A DNA stretch of 64,000 nt from Epiperipatus broadwayi (lineage: Eukaryota > Onychophora > Udeonychophora > Euonychophora > Peripatidae), in the NCBI GenBank assembly GCA_028023455.1, contig JAQFVV010000056.1, positions 5,417,717-5,481,716 on the forward strand. Direction: 5' to 3'. The notes under the pieces are model-generated. The model had not been told where the DNA came from. It worked only from the letters and a program-made list of their open reading frames with translations, and did not search any database. Position 1 is the stretch's first letter. Each line of letters opens with the position of its first letter. Both the position numbers and the translations under genes were made by a program. Below are positions 35,016 through 47,122 of the stretch, piece after piece.

Positions 35016-35048
35016 CGATATATATATATTTATATCTATATATATAGG
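34976..35048. repeat. (TA)n tract
   Basis: A long TA run is interrupted once by ATACGATA and once by TTTATATC. Confidence 0.93.
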
Positions 35049-35844
35049 TATTGAGGGCTCATATTGATTCATGCTACTATGACCATAAATTTAGTAATAG
35101 CTTCATAAACTGCCATCTCTCTTTGCATTTGATATGCAGCTTTGAAATTTACATTTCAGTAGTCTCTAATCAGCCTAAGTTTATATATATATATATATAC
35201 TATTAAAATCTTTACTTTTAGCATTTGCATATTTTTATTATTATTAAAATGCAGAGAAGACATTATAGCAAAATCTAAATTGGGTCATAATATTTGCAAA
35301 ATATTTTTATCTTTGCTTATATAACCTAATTTAAATATTGGATCCAAGCTCATATTATAGAAAAAAATGCAGATAATTCACAATATACATTTATACAATC
35401 ATAATCTATTTTTGATTAGCATATATGTTAATTTCAATAATAAATTTTTTGTATATATTTTATCAAATATAGATTCAAACAATAATTAAAATATGTATAT
35501 AAAAATATTAATTATAAAATATATAATAATAAAGACTTACTATCAGCCGCCAATAATGTTGTCTTCAAAGTACATTGTTAAAAATTTTCATTTTTTCTGA
35601 TGTACTTTTTACAATGCTTGTTACATCCTTGATATTAATAAAACTAGGAGAAAAACAAAAAAATTCACTTTAGTTAATTACAAAAATAACATAAAATTGT
35701 TATTTTTTATTCTAGAAAAATAAAACTTATCTTTATGGAAAGTAAAAAGAACGATAGAAATGATGGTGTAAAAAGCATATGTGTAGATTGCATAGATTTC
35801 TGTTAATCTTAAGTGAAAACTGGAAGTTTATAATTTGAAATTTC

Positions 35845-37231
35845 TTCATTTCAATAAAAATTTTATTAACAATAAATAGTGATTACATGCTAATAAAGGA
35901 TATATAAATGAATAAATTGTACAATAATATGATTATATAATGTTCTATTTGTCATCTGGCTAGATTATGTTATGAGAGCACAATGTTATACTCTTATGTG
36001 GTTAGGTATAGTGAAGAGATTCTAAGAACTTGTTTAATGGTATTAGCATTTTTAATATAAACATGAATATTTTCTTTTATAATTGACTATTCTATAATGC
36101 TGGGTAGGTGGGAATTGGTAATCAGGAAAAGGAAAGAGCAATTAAAGACCAGGTGTCAGCAAAGACTTTACTGGAGGCAAGGAGCTGGTCACGTTTCTTG
36201 ATTTTTTTGAGCGTTTGATAAAACAATGGTATGATTTGTGGCAGGGGTAATTCCATGAGACTTTTGCATCTCACTATCCATATGGAATAAAGGACAAAGG
36301 TAGAAAGCCTTATTATTGAAAAAAATCCATTATGAATGGCATTTTCAAGTGAGAAAATCATATCAGGTCTTATGTTGGAATTGATTATAATTATATCTTT
36401 CAGAGTTTTAAGTCTTGGGCACCGGTGTATAATATGGTCTATGGTTTCATCTTCATGAGCACACAGACCACATATAGGGTCAATGCTGGTAAAACCTCTT
36501 CGGTGATAAAGAAACCAATTCATGGGTAGCGCATTAAGATTTATTTTAATGATGAAGTCAAGGAATTTGGGTTCCAGACTCCATCTTTTGAAGTGTGTAA
36601 TGAGTCTTTGGTTGGTTACTTTTAGGCTGGTTTTAATGGGTTGTTGATTATAGTTGATTATATTGTATGCTTCCCATAAGGTGATTTTTTGGTTAAGGTT
36701 AAAGGGTATTATCGGGTTATAAAGTTGTAGGTGTTGTATTAGGGATGCTATCCATGAACTGGAAGAGGGTGGAGGATGATCTGTCGGTGTAATTTTTTTA
36801 ATAATGTTAGAGTATCCGCAGGAGAGGATCAGATTATGTAGAGTGTTGTGGGTTTTCTGTAAAATGATTGCTTGTATTGAGTGGAATGACAGTCCATTGA
36901 ACCTGCATGGTCGTTGGATACCTCACAAGCTAATAGCAACTGTCCTTCCTCTCCAGAGAAGTTTGGTGCATAATCGGTTAATTTTATTTTGAAACTGTTT
37001 AGACATTTTAACGAATGGAAGATAATATGAGATTTTTGGCATTATGATCATGTTGAGGAGGCCAACCTTTCCATATAATGAAAGGTATACTCTAGAGAGT
37101 GAAGTGGTGATGGATTCAGTTGAATGGAGAATTGCATCTTGAATCTCTCTTGCCATTGCAGTTGGAGTTTTGTAGATTGGAAAACCTAGGTATCTTTGGG
37201 ATTTGTGTGCTTTAAGTGTACATACTAACAA
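35845..37231 (-). pseudogene. L1/Tx1-like LINE, ORF2 C-terminal third and 3' UTR
   Basis: On the minus strand, one segment reads SQRYLGFPIYKTP, the part following the reverse transcriptase fingers and palm, then SLYGKVGLLNMIIMPKISYY, LPFV and NKINRLCTKLLWRGR, typical of the thumb and connection of L1-like LINEs. After a frame change comes a long stretch ending MNWFLYHRRGFTSIDPICGL. A zinc-knuckle follows (C..C.......H....C in CGLCAHEDETIDHIIHRC) and then a 100-residue tail. The 3' UTR ends with the same AATAAAATTTTT as the copy at 24434-25038. The catalytic part is missing and frames are broken. Confidence 0.82.
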
Positions 37232-40200
37232 AAAAGTTAAAAAAAACTTTTGAGTTACCTGTCAAAAACATTGACTTTATTTAAAAAAAAAAAGAAAGAA
37301 AAATAAAATACTTTTATTGACTGAAAAAACAAGAGACTACTAATTAATAATATTAATTTATGCCATCTATATGTTCATAGATACACTTGTACATGGGAAT
37401 TTTATGTATAATTAGGTATTTGAGAGGTTGAGTCAATCATTATAATTGGATCCCAAAGTGTCTCAATACACTTTAACCATGAGTATCCTGGGAATTTTGG
37501 AAATTGTGCCAGTAAAAAAAAGAATAGTTCTTTTTTCATTTTTATCAAAGTTATAAATTTAAACTTAATATAAAAATACTACCAGAAAGTAAAATGTGCA
37601 CATGAGCATATACATGAGTAAGGAAACTAATAAAATATAACTTAGAAAAGTAATTGTTGGGAAGACTGGATAATAAAGGGATAAGTAAAGAAATTGGGAA
37701 CTGGTGAGAGGAAAGCCACTTCCTAGGGTGATGTAGAAATGTGAGAATTTTTTGTGTGTAATTACTAACCAAAGAAGTCAGTAAATTTTTTCTAACATAT
37801 GTTTACTAACACTTAAGTAAATTATTTTTTTATTGTTTTTGATGAAGTTTCATGATATGTAACAGTATACATATATGCCATTACATCACTGTCAATAAAA
37901 AAGTTAAAAGAACCATAAATAAAATCACTCTCAAATAGAATTGTAAAAATATTAATAAAAACTTTATTTAAACCAAGATATAATTGCACAGATGGAAAAT
38001 TATTAAATAATTACTTAAAAGTAAGTTAAATTTAAAATCTAAAGATAAAAGTTTATTTTAAAGGAATGTAAAAGAAAATAAAAGCTGTTAATTATTTTCT
38101 ATTCTACAAATTATTTTTAATTTTGTTTTCTATTTAGAAATTGTTTTAAATCGTAGAATGGAAATGATTTTTTTTTTAAATTAAATGAAATGATATAATA
38201 GGAAGCAGGGCCTTGAGGGAATTTAACTGATCAGTCAGGTAAGAGATCAATTATAAAAAAAATTCCTAGTAATAAAATCAGTTCCTGCTCAAAAAGTGAA
38301 CTGCCCAATAAATGATGTGAATGAACACACCATCCACAGAGAAAATCATCATTGCCAATAAGATTAGCTTGAAGCCAGGCAAGATCAATCCTGGAATTTG
38401 ATGATAAGGAATTCAAAATGATATAAAAGGTAAAAAAATATAACTTTGGCTAAGTGGAGTTTTGTTCTTTGATATTGCTCTTATTGATTGTGTAATTTAA
38501 GCATAATTACATGTATTTCTGACCTCAAAAATATAAGGGTCATTCAATAAATTAGTTTCCCACATTTGCACCAGCTGAGGTGACCTCAAGAGTTATGGTT
38601 CCCAAAAAGCAGCAAGCAACAGACTGGTCTTTCCAAAAACAATATTTATACTAAATGGATGTTGATTGAAGTTGTGGAACACATCATGGACCATTAAGAT
38701 GAACTTCAAATAAACCTACAGCCATGGAAAGTATGAACTTTATAATCCAAAAAATAAGAACTATTCAAATATTCTATCTAAATGCTACCTAACTCATACA
38801 GTCTTTTATTTGATTAAGCAGAAATTTAAATTCTTTATTCCATTTTTCTTTTGATATGTTTGCTATTACTATTATTTCCAAACTCATAATTTATTTTAAA
38901 TTAATAATTTAAAAATAAATGTAAATGGCTGCATCTTAGTTTAAATGGGTTAATTTTGAACTACTCGTTTCATAGTTAAATCGTTGCTGGTGGAGGGATG
39001 ATGTAATCTGGGGAAGCACATTGGATTCTCATTTCCTTGCATTGTATTATCATACAAGGCATAATACCCAACTGAATGCATGGCCCAAAAGTGTAACCAC
39101 CATGATGCCAATGGTCATAGATGTATTTCCTATGCCATTGATCTCCTTATGCTCTGGTTGGTGACATTAAGATGGCAAAGACTGCAATCCCTGGAGCATT
39201 CTAATATATATTTTAAATGATTATCTTTCCAGACAGGTTCACATTCCTGTACTGGATGGGGGTCATTCTTTCTTTAATAATATCATGCTACAAATGCATA
39301 TTCCTGTCAGAATGAGTTTTTTAATGCTAACATTCTCATTTTGCATTGATCACATTGATATATTAGTAAGTTGGCATTGGTTTGGATGCAAACTTGTAGC
39401 CTGGAGTTAAAAGAATTGAGTATATAAATGCATAATCTATGTAGCATATTTATATTTAACAAAGTATTGAAATTGTATTAAATCTCTTAAATTAATTCAT
39501 CTGTGCAAATAACGTAAATTAAAGTTATTCAGTAACTAATTTAGTTTCCAGAATTTTTCTTTTAATGTGTGTACATAATAATAAAAATGTTTTGTTTGAT
39601 TAATTTTGACACACTTATTTTTATATATTTTTATTAATAATATATTTTTAAAAATTAAGAATTAGAGAGCATGATATAAGCTCTGCTTTTTTGAGAATTA
39701 GCGACTTGGGGCTTTCAGTTAGATAAAAATTGAAATCCACTTTTTATGTACCTGCCACCTTTATAAATTTTCTAGGATCGAATAGCCTATATATATATAA
39801 TTTAAATTAAATATATTTTTAAAAAAAAAACAATAAAAAAGAAACAATCTAAATTACAGTGAATATCACAGTGGTATTGGAAAAGAGATCAGACTCCAAG
39901 TGGTTATTACTATATTAATAGGAGCTAGGCTTTGTTTCTGATTTTAATTTTCGACAACTTGTTGATAAAAAGGGATATCTTGGTACTTTGGAAGTTTATT
40001 TACCATCGTCATAAAAATCACACTTATTTATCTTTATTCCCTCATAAACAATTGTAAGCAGTTATGTATATAATAGTGTACTGATGTATAATTATTGAAT
40101 ATTTCATCATATAATCAATACCAGTGGATAACTCATTTCTACATAACTCATGAGTGAACTGACTCAAAATAAATTATTCATTATATATATATATATATTG

Positions 40201-40400
40201 TAATTTTTAACATAACTATGTTATTCCTTATATATATATATATATATATTGTAATTTTTAACATAACTCATGTAATCCTCTTTTGTGAAGAAACTTTATA
40301 GTTTTATTTAACAAGCATATGTAATTTTCTATTTAACTGAAATGTAATTTTTAAAGAATTTGCAAATATAATGTAATTCAAGTAAAGTTGTAAAATGATT
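37232..40400. other. AT-rich stretch without recognised gene
   Basis: Nothing recognisable apart from local (TA)n and a tandem duplication at 40180-40270. Bases 38960-39200 are less AT-rich (GGTGGAGGGATGATG..., CCATGATGCCAATGG) and may be a diverged repeat I cannot name. Confidence 0.45.
40180..40270. repeat. Local tandem duplication with (TA)n
   Basis: (TA)n-TTGTAATTTTTAACATAACT occurs twice about 52 bp apart. Confidence 0.85.
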
Positions 40401-40408
40401 GTCTAAGG

Positions 40409-41550
40409 CAGCGTTTCCCAACCTTTTTTGGCTCGCGTACCACTTGGTAGTACATCATGCTAAATTGTACCACTTCATAAAAATGATTGTATTTCGTGAA
40501 ATTTGTTATTGCGAGTATGTTATTTTATTTGCATTATATATGTTATAGGGTGACCAAGTATGTGTTCACATCACATAATGAGACAAATTACATTGAAACA
40601 CACCTAAACGTCACGCCGGATTATAAACTTACTGAAATTATAAACTCACTGTAACATATATATATATGTATTTGTTCAAAGTTTCATATTTATCTACTAT
40701 TTTGTCATATTTCGTTTACTAATAAATGGTTTTAATAAAAACACAAAATTATAAAAAAACAATTAATATATTTTCTTATCATAATCAAATATTTTTATAA
40801 AATAAATTTAATGAGATCCTTGTACTTGTTTCGAAGAACATAATTTTTTGAAATTTGGTTCAAAAAATGCGTTCAATCTGTTTCGATACTTATTTTTTTT
40901 AAAATATATGAAGAAAAAACTCTTTCTACTAATTCCATACTAGTAAACGGTAATAATAAATTAAGAGCTTTCTCAGAAAGTTGTTCATATTCTTTAATGT
41001 TTAACCAAAAATTAATTAGATTGTGTCGTTTGAATTCTACTTGTAAAGTTCTGTTACATGATAATTCTATTAAATTTTCTTTATCCTTTATTGATAATGA
41101 TGTAGCTTTTTCTAAATTTTCTTCATAGAAGGGGTTTGAAATCCAATTATCATTTGTGTTTTCGGGTTTTGGAAAATATTCCATGAAAGACAATTTTAAT
41201 CCTGTTAAATGTGCTATTATATTTTTTATCTTGAGACAGACTAACCTTATTTTCAAAGAAAAAAAATATGTAGAGTTTCGAATACTTTCGGTTTATTGTT
41301 TTCGATTCACTGTTTCCAAAAATCTAATTTCTTAATCATACTTTCAATTTTATCATTAACATTAAAGATCGTTATCGACTGTACATATTAACAACTTTGA
41401 ATTATAGGAAAAAACATTTCTATGATATTTTTATGATTTAATTTTTTTTTTTTTTATTTATGTCCACCATTATTGATTATTTTTCGTGTACCACCAACCA
41501 GCAACTCGCATACCACCAGTGGTACGCATACCACAGGTTGGGAAACACTG
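40409..41550. mobile_element. hAT element with terminal inverted repeats and 8-bp duplication
   Basis: The left end CAGCGTTTCCCAACCTTTTT and the right end ...CAGGTTGGGAAACACTG are inverted copies of the hAT terminus, and GTACCAC repeats follow inside both ends. The 8-bp target duplication GTCTAAGG is at 40401-40408 and 41551-41558. The 1142-bp interior keeps only part of a transposase on the minus strand. It is an internally deleted, probably non-autonomous copy, but its ends look well kept. Confidence 0.92.
40873..41256 (-). pseudogene. hAT (ZBED-type) transposase C-terminal fragment
   Basis: The 127-residue frame contains NPFYEENLEKATSLS, ENLIELSCNRTLQVEF, LINFWLNIKEYEQLSEKALN and LLLPFTSMELVERVFSS. 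This matches the order F....L.EF...D..L...F....L..FW......YP.L...AL..LLPF.T.YLCE..FS of the hAT dimerisation region. Family members then have CE.GFS; here the Cys is Val, so the motif is degraded. The catalytic domain upstream is absent. The enclosing terminal repeats confirm the class. Confidence 0.82.
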
Positions 41551-41559
41551 GTCTAAGGT

Positions 41560-43260
41560 TTCAATTAAATGTAATTATAATAATTTGTAACATTACAGTG
41601 CAAAACTTTAACAGAAGATACTAAAATAAATTTATTTGAAATAATGATATATACACGTATAATTTCTATCTAAAAGTAGATAAAGATACTAAATCTATAA
41701 AATAATAGTTTATTCAAATGATATTGATAATTAATTTTAGTAACTAATCCATTAATAATTACAAAGTACTTTGTTTGGAGAACTTTAGAGAGAGTACTGA
41801 TCAACCTACAACTTTCCTTCAATTTCCTGCTCTATTTTGCCAGTTTTGCATTTATTTTTATGGTAGAAATTATATTAATATACAGGGCCAGAGAAAAGCA
41901 GTAAACAAAGTAAACAAGGTATGAGGGCACTGCTACAAGAGGGGTTCAGAAATGGTACAGAATTAAGAATACATTTATTTTTGATCTGTTATGAATATTA
42001 ATTATTGCAACTTGATTCATTATTTTTAAAAAATAAGGATATATAAAGATATTAAAATAAATAATCACTTTTTGAAATATAATTTGTCAATTATAATTTT
42101 CTATGGTTTGTTTTTCTCTTATGATATTCTCAGTTATGTCTTTTTTTGTTGAGTTTATATGGTGTGCAATTCAAATTACGTTGCTATGTGATGCAAAAAT
42201 GGAACAGTCTGTTGTGATACTTATTTGGAATTTATAAAAGAATAATAATAACAAACATAACTTCAAAAATTTTTATTGACTTATTATACAAGTAATATCT
42301 TAAATTTACCATATCAAACAAAAGTATAAAAAATCCAAGATATCTGCCTGTATTTTTATAGCATTTGAAATTCTTGTAGCAATTTGGGTTTAGTTTTAAA
42401 AATGCACAAATGTAAAAAAAAGAACAATACACTAGTAAAATATAATATTGTATATATGTGAATAAATTGGTTAAAACAGAATCAGTTAAAGCACCTAATG
42501 GTAAAGCTAAATAGTGACAAACTTTTAATTTAATAATTAAATGTGTCGATGTGTGTATGAATGTTTGTTTCTTTAATATATTTAAATATAAATACCATTT
42601 TAAAATATTTAGGTAAAGTTATTTTACATCTGAAATACAGTTTTAAAATTAATTGAATTACTGTATAAACAATCAAGTAAGAAATGACTAAAACTATTTC
42701 ATTTCTTAGAGAATCACTAATTATCTTCTTTGCATTTTTAAAAATGAAAAAAAGGGAATTACTTAAAGTTTACCACATTAATGAATTGATTCAAGAGATA
42801 AAATTTTGTCATCATTTATTGTTCTATCAGGAATTAGTCTTCTCACTTCTCTGTGATTTTACAATTAAAATGTCTGAGATTTTAAAATCTTTTTTTATAA
42901 AAAAACCTAAAACATTTCATGTGTTAAAAACAGTAGAAACACTTAGACTTTAAATGAACTTTATAAAGGATATTTGTTTTAATTTTATTATATATATAGA
43001 CTATATAATGCATTTGCTTTAAAGTCTTACAAGAGAAAGGCTGGAGTAAAAAAAAGAAATTCTACAGATAGTATAATTTAAATTATATATATTATTATTT
43101 CAATATTGATGACTTAGTATGTGTGCAATTTGTTTTAGTAGGAGTTTGTCAATTAATGTTAATGTATGTACATTAAAGACTGTATGATAAATATTTATGT
43201 AAAATTATTTTTGTCAAATATAAATAAACTTGGTGAAACTTATTTTTTAAAAAAATTAAT
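41560..43260. other. AT-rich stretch, nothing recognised
   Basis: The frame at 42684-42953 (89 residues, Lys/Leu/Phe-rich) may be a diverged piece of the hAT transposase just downstream, but no motif supports that. Confidence 0.4.
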
Positions 43261-43312
43261 AGATGTTTCAATCTACAAATTCATTTAAGTGACAATGATA
43301 ATTAAGACATAA

Positions 43313-43642
43313 ATGGAGAGAAATTATATGATGAACTATATCTGTTTAAAAACTTATTTTCCAGTGAATTATCTCATTTCAAAAATCCATTGCATTTTCT
43401 GTTATATTCATGAAAATGATTTGAGTGTCTATTTCCCAAATTTGAGCATATCATTAAGAATATTATTAATTCTTCCTACAAGAATAGTTAATGGAGAGAG
43501 ATTATTCTCCAAGTTAAAAAAATCTATATATTTACATTCAACAATGACACAAGATCAGTTAGTTGGTAAATTTGTCAATGATAGCTATAGAGAATGACAT
43601 ATTCAATACTCTAAATGATGATGATATTGTAAATGTAATTTA
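43313..43642 (+). pseudogene. hAT transposase C-terminal dimerisation fragment
   Basis: It reads YFPNLSISLRILLILPTRIV, then NGERLFSKLKKSIYLHSTMT and QDQLVG. After a one-base frame slip it continues IAIENDIFNTLNDDDIVNVI and a stop. The order YPNL..ALRI.L..PV.VA.GERSFSKLK..K.YLRSTM.QERL..LA...IE is the hAT C-terminal domain of the TTF-type group, different from the ZBED-type at 40873. No inverted repeats were located. Confidence 0.82.
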
Positions 43643-43679
43643 AGCACAGACCAACATCTTTTCACTACCCACTCTTTCT

Positions 43680-43765
43680 TATATAACTAATACACACACC
43701 TGCATACATGTGAAAAAGATAAATGATCTCCGATATATATATTTCATGCTGAACTAGAACTCATG
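43680..43765. repeat. Dispersed repeat shared with 5875-5990
   Basis: TAACTAATACACACACCTGC, ACATGTGAAAAAGATAAATG, a short TA run and TTTCATG align with the earlier copy. Confidence 0.5.
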
Positions 43766-44239
43766 CAATGGTTCATATCATCATCTCCTAGACATATATA
43801 TAATCAGAGCTCAATTTATATAGTAAATCATCAAACTTTAATGGACAGGCTTCAAATCTTCTTCCCTCTCCAATTCTTGCATTGGTTATATAAGATAGAG
43901 CGAATAACTAAAGCAAGGTTGGAAGTCACTGTGTTCAAGTCTCTTCCAATAGTATATAAATACTTGTATTTAAAACATTACAGATAATACCTGAATTCTG
44001 GGCATCTCTCTTCTGTGTGTTTAAATGGACATATTAAGGTCCTATAGAGAGGTCAGAGTGACTTAAGTCAACATGGGTATGACAACAATATTGGCAGTCA
44101 AACAGCATCCAGCATGGGACCAATATCAGTGTTATTCAAAGTGAAACACCTGAATATTTGGTGTTAAGGATATTTGGTGTTGGATCAATCACAGTTACTA
44201 TATATTATCTTTGATCCTCAGTCCAGTAATTCAACAGAA

Positions 44240-45619
44240 CTGGATAATCAATTAAATTTTAATGGATGAGTCTTGTACTTAACAATAAACTAGCAGGCTC
44301 TCTTGTCCCCCGATTCACCAAATTCATGATCCTCAACATAGGAGGTATCAATGTTAGGGGCCTCAACTCCTTGAATAGAATTCATGCCATAAAGAAATGG
44401 CTGGGCATGAACCAGCTACAAGTTGTTTGCCTGAGTGAAACTAAATTGCACTGGAACTTGGAATAATAAAATTGATCAGTTGCTTAGCCAGTTTGGAATC
44501 TTCCAATACTATCCTTCCAATTCAGCCTCCTCAGGTGTTGCCTTTCTGATCAGCAAACATTTAAATTTTGAAAAATGCAAAATGCTCTACTTGAGCAGTG
44601 ATCTCCTCTTATTCTCGACATTACCATCTGCAACATGTTGATAATTGTTATCTATACTTATTTTCAAAGAGATTCCAGGCAGATCTTATCCTCAATAAAC
44701 AAAATAAAAGCATTACTTCCTTCAGTAGAGTCACCAGTAATAATTTTTGGGGATTTCAACACAAACTGCTTACATCTATTCAATACAGTGCTATTGTGTA
44801 GAGAGGACTGCTTTCCACCTGACATATTTTCATTCTACACAGCAACACATATCATTAATAGATTTACTGTTCTACATGCCAGAAATATATCATGACATTC
44901 ATGCAAAATTACAAATAGTACCATTCTCTGATCATCTTGCTCTATTGATATCCCTTCAGCTGGATCTCATGTCTTTGGCCTCTCCACATCAAATGAAAAC
45001 CATCAGGTTGCTTAACAAAGCCAACACCCCATTGGTTATTCTTGGAGACATAAATAATCTTTCACATGATCTGGCTATTATTGCTGCCACCCCTGCATGC
45101 CTGGTCAGTTTTTGTTAGCATCTTCCCTGATTAATACATTCACCAGGAGAACCAAGGTACTGAATAGGTTGCTTAGGGAGCTAGACCATATAGGCAAGAA
45201 GATCACTGACATGTCCTTGACTGATACCAGTGTGGGGGAGATTGTGGGCCTTAAGAAACAATGCAGAAAAAAGAAGAGGCTGCTGGCACAAAACATAGCT
45301 ACCAAGAGGGCTAGGATTTATTGGTCAATGCATCACAATTGGACTCGCAGGTAACTGTGATGGGCAATTAATGCAACAAAGCTCCAACTCCCTCCATGAT
45401 CACAATCAAAAGCTACAGCTATAAAAGAAATAACATGCTTGATAAGATACATGAATTCTTTAGGAGTAAACATCAATATCACAAATTCAAGATAGGTGAT
45501 ATTTGGGATGGTAATAAGGAAACTGGAGAATCATGATCTAAGAAAAGCACATCATGTGCCAATTGCAGTCTTATCCTGAAAGTATGTACCCAGGCCTGCA
45601 TGATATTCCTAGATTCATC
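44240..45619 (+). pseudogene. LINE endonuclease domain and linker (L1/Tx1-like), broken
   Basis: It opens MILNIGGINVRGLNSLNRIH followed by VVCLSETKLH, the N-terminal motifs of the apurinic/apyrimidinic-type endonuclease (N..G, ETK). In other frames come YYPSNSASSGVAFLISKH, PVIIFGDFNTNC (the GDFN motif) and VPFSDHLALL (the SDH motif). The RRTKVLNRLLRELDHIGKKI linker follows, then IPRFILIHLSKFT across the TTAA insertion. The domain order is right for a full-length element, but at least five frame changes and stops inactivate it. The 5' end is set by the first motif and may lie further upstream. Confidence 0.82.
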
Positions 45620-47122
45620 TTAATTCTTTATAATTCTTGTCCGATCAAAATGATCACAGCTCCAAATCATTCAAATTCAGTAATTTTTTAATGCTATGGT
45701 AAAGAATTTACAGTCATTTTAGAGCTTTATGTGATGTGATGTATTATGGCTTCTCCTTAAATGAAGTCAAGAATATCTCAGCAATTATGCCCAGATAAAC
45801 CTGTTAGCCATGTTATTTTACATTCCCCACTCTAAATTTATGCATAATCTGCCCTATCCCTTTTCCACAACATAACCTTTGTCAACTCTATAACCTTTAT
45901 ATCTAAATCTTTTCCCAAACCCAGCATAAAAACCAATAATTCACTTTCTGTATAATTACTCTTTTCATATTTATTTTTCCACAACTTCATTATATGTACC
46001 CTTTCTGTTTTCAAACATTTACATTCAAATTAACAAAGGCCTAATATTTTCTATTCCTTCCTTATATAATTTACAAAATAAATCACCCATATTTTTCCAT
46101 TTACATGTATATTCTTTTGTAGCTAAAGATCCTGTTCGAGCCTTAAACAATAATCTACTTTCCTTACTATTATCATATATTAACTTACACCTAATATTCT
46201 GTTTATTTCTGTATATATTTACACTCTTTTTACTCTCCATACTATTTCTCCATCTCTCTAACTCTCTAGTCTTTATTAATAAATTTATTCTTTTATCCCA
46301 TTCCTTACTACTATAACACTCAATAATCCTCTTAAAACAATCAACCCATCTTTTGTATAAGTAAAATATCAATAATATTCAAATTTTAGTTTTAACAATG
46401 GAAAAAAGCCATCTTTGCTTAAGCGCTGATTGGTTGTTGACCATATTGGACAAAGAAGATTGCTTGTCAATAATTTTTCCCCTCCAACTTCTTTGCTTCA
46501 TTTTGAAAATGATAAACAATGTTTTAGACCATTTTAAAAGTATTTTTTGACATATAATAAATTATTTTCATAAAATATACTAAAAACATAATTATTTTAG
46601 AAAAAAAAAACAGTAAGATTTTAGTAAAAAAATTGTATACTTTTACAGGAATGTAAATTGAAAAAGAAACCAGTGCTAACAACAATTTTGACATCTATCA
46701 ACAATTTAGATTGCCCCAAGCTCTTTATTTGATTTTCAAATAAAAATTAATGTTTTAGAATATTTTGCTGGCATTTATTTACATATTATAATGTATTTTG
46801 GTAAAATATGCTGAAATTATAAATTATTTTAGGAAAATAGTAAACATTTTTAAAAAAGTATTTATTTTTACACAACATAAAATTGAGAAAAAAATCAGTG
46901 ATGTTGGCAACACATTTTAATTTGTTATGAACAATTTTTTTCATATTCACCACTATTGAATATTTTTATAATTATAAAATTCATTCACTTTCATAACCTG
47001 ACAAATTATTAATATACTTTTTTACAAATAAAACTAAAATAAATAATGAATATATATTTACTGTTGATTCTGTAATTGACCAATCAAAAGCCATACAAAT
47101 TTTTTGTCATTGAAAAGGTTAA
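45620..47122. mobile_element. TTAA-target element (family 3) inserted in the LINE
   Basis: The left border TTAATTCTTTATAATTC (45620) and right border CATTGAAAAGGTTAA (47119-47122) both sit on TTAA. Removing the insert with one TTAA restores a continuous LINE frame across the junction. The interior matches the 4512-5237 element in several blocks (TTTAGACCATTTTAAAAG, the AACCTGACAAATTATT region) and is partly duplicated inside (46500-46690 against 46740-46930). It also carries an unrelated nested LINE piece. No transposase was found. The superfamily is inferred from TTAA specificity only. Confidence 0.65.
45790..46395 (-). pseudogene. Nested LINE 3' fragment inside the TTAA element
   Basis: A 115-residue frame reads LYKRWVDCFKRIIECYSSKE, WDKRINLLIKTRELERWRNS and ESKKSVNIYRNKQNIRCKLI. 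It then has SRLLFKARTGSLATKEYTCK and WKNMGDLFCKLYKEGIE. The S.LLF.ARTG.L......W......C..C..G.E order is that of the region before and at the zinc-knuckle of several LINE families; the first Cys of the knuckle is lost (LFCKLY). It interrupts family 3 sequence, so it came in later. Confidence 0.65.

Larger units (their letters stand above)
29026..35844. other. Long AT-rich stretch without recognised gene
   Basis: It includes several (TA)n tracts (30904-30925, 30980-31002, 31137-31152, 33116-33142, 34976-35048, 35184-35200) and a small tandem duplication at 30900-31032. No motif-bearing ORF, tRNA or element end was recognised. Bases 31150-31330 and 32270-32480 are somewhat less AT-rich but carry no identifiable coding signal. 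Confidence 0.45.

Noticed and set aside
42684-42953. 89-residue frame as part of the hAT transposase
   Set aside because: It lies close upstream of the hAT fragment but shows none of the expected motifs.
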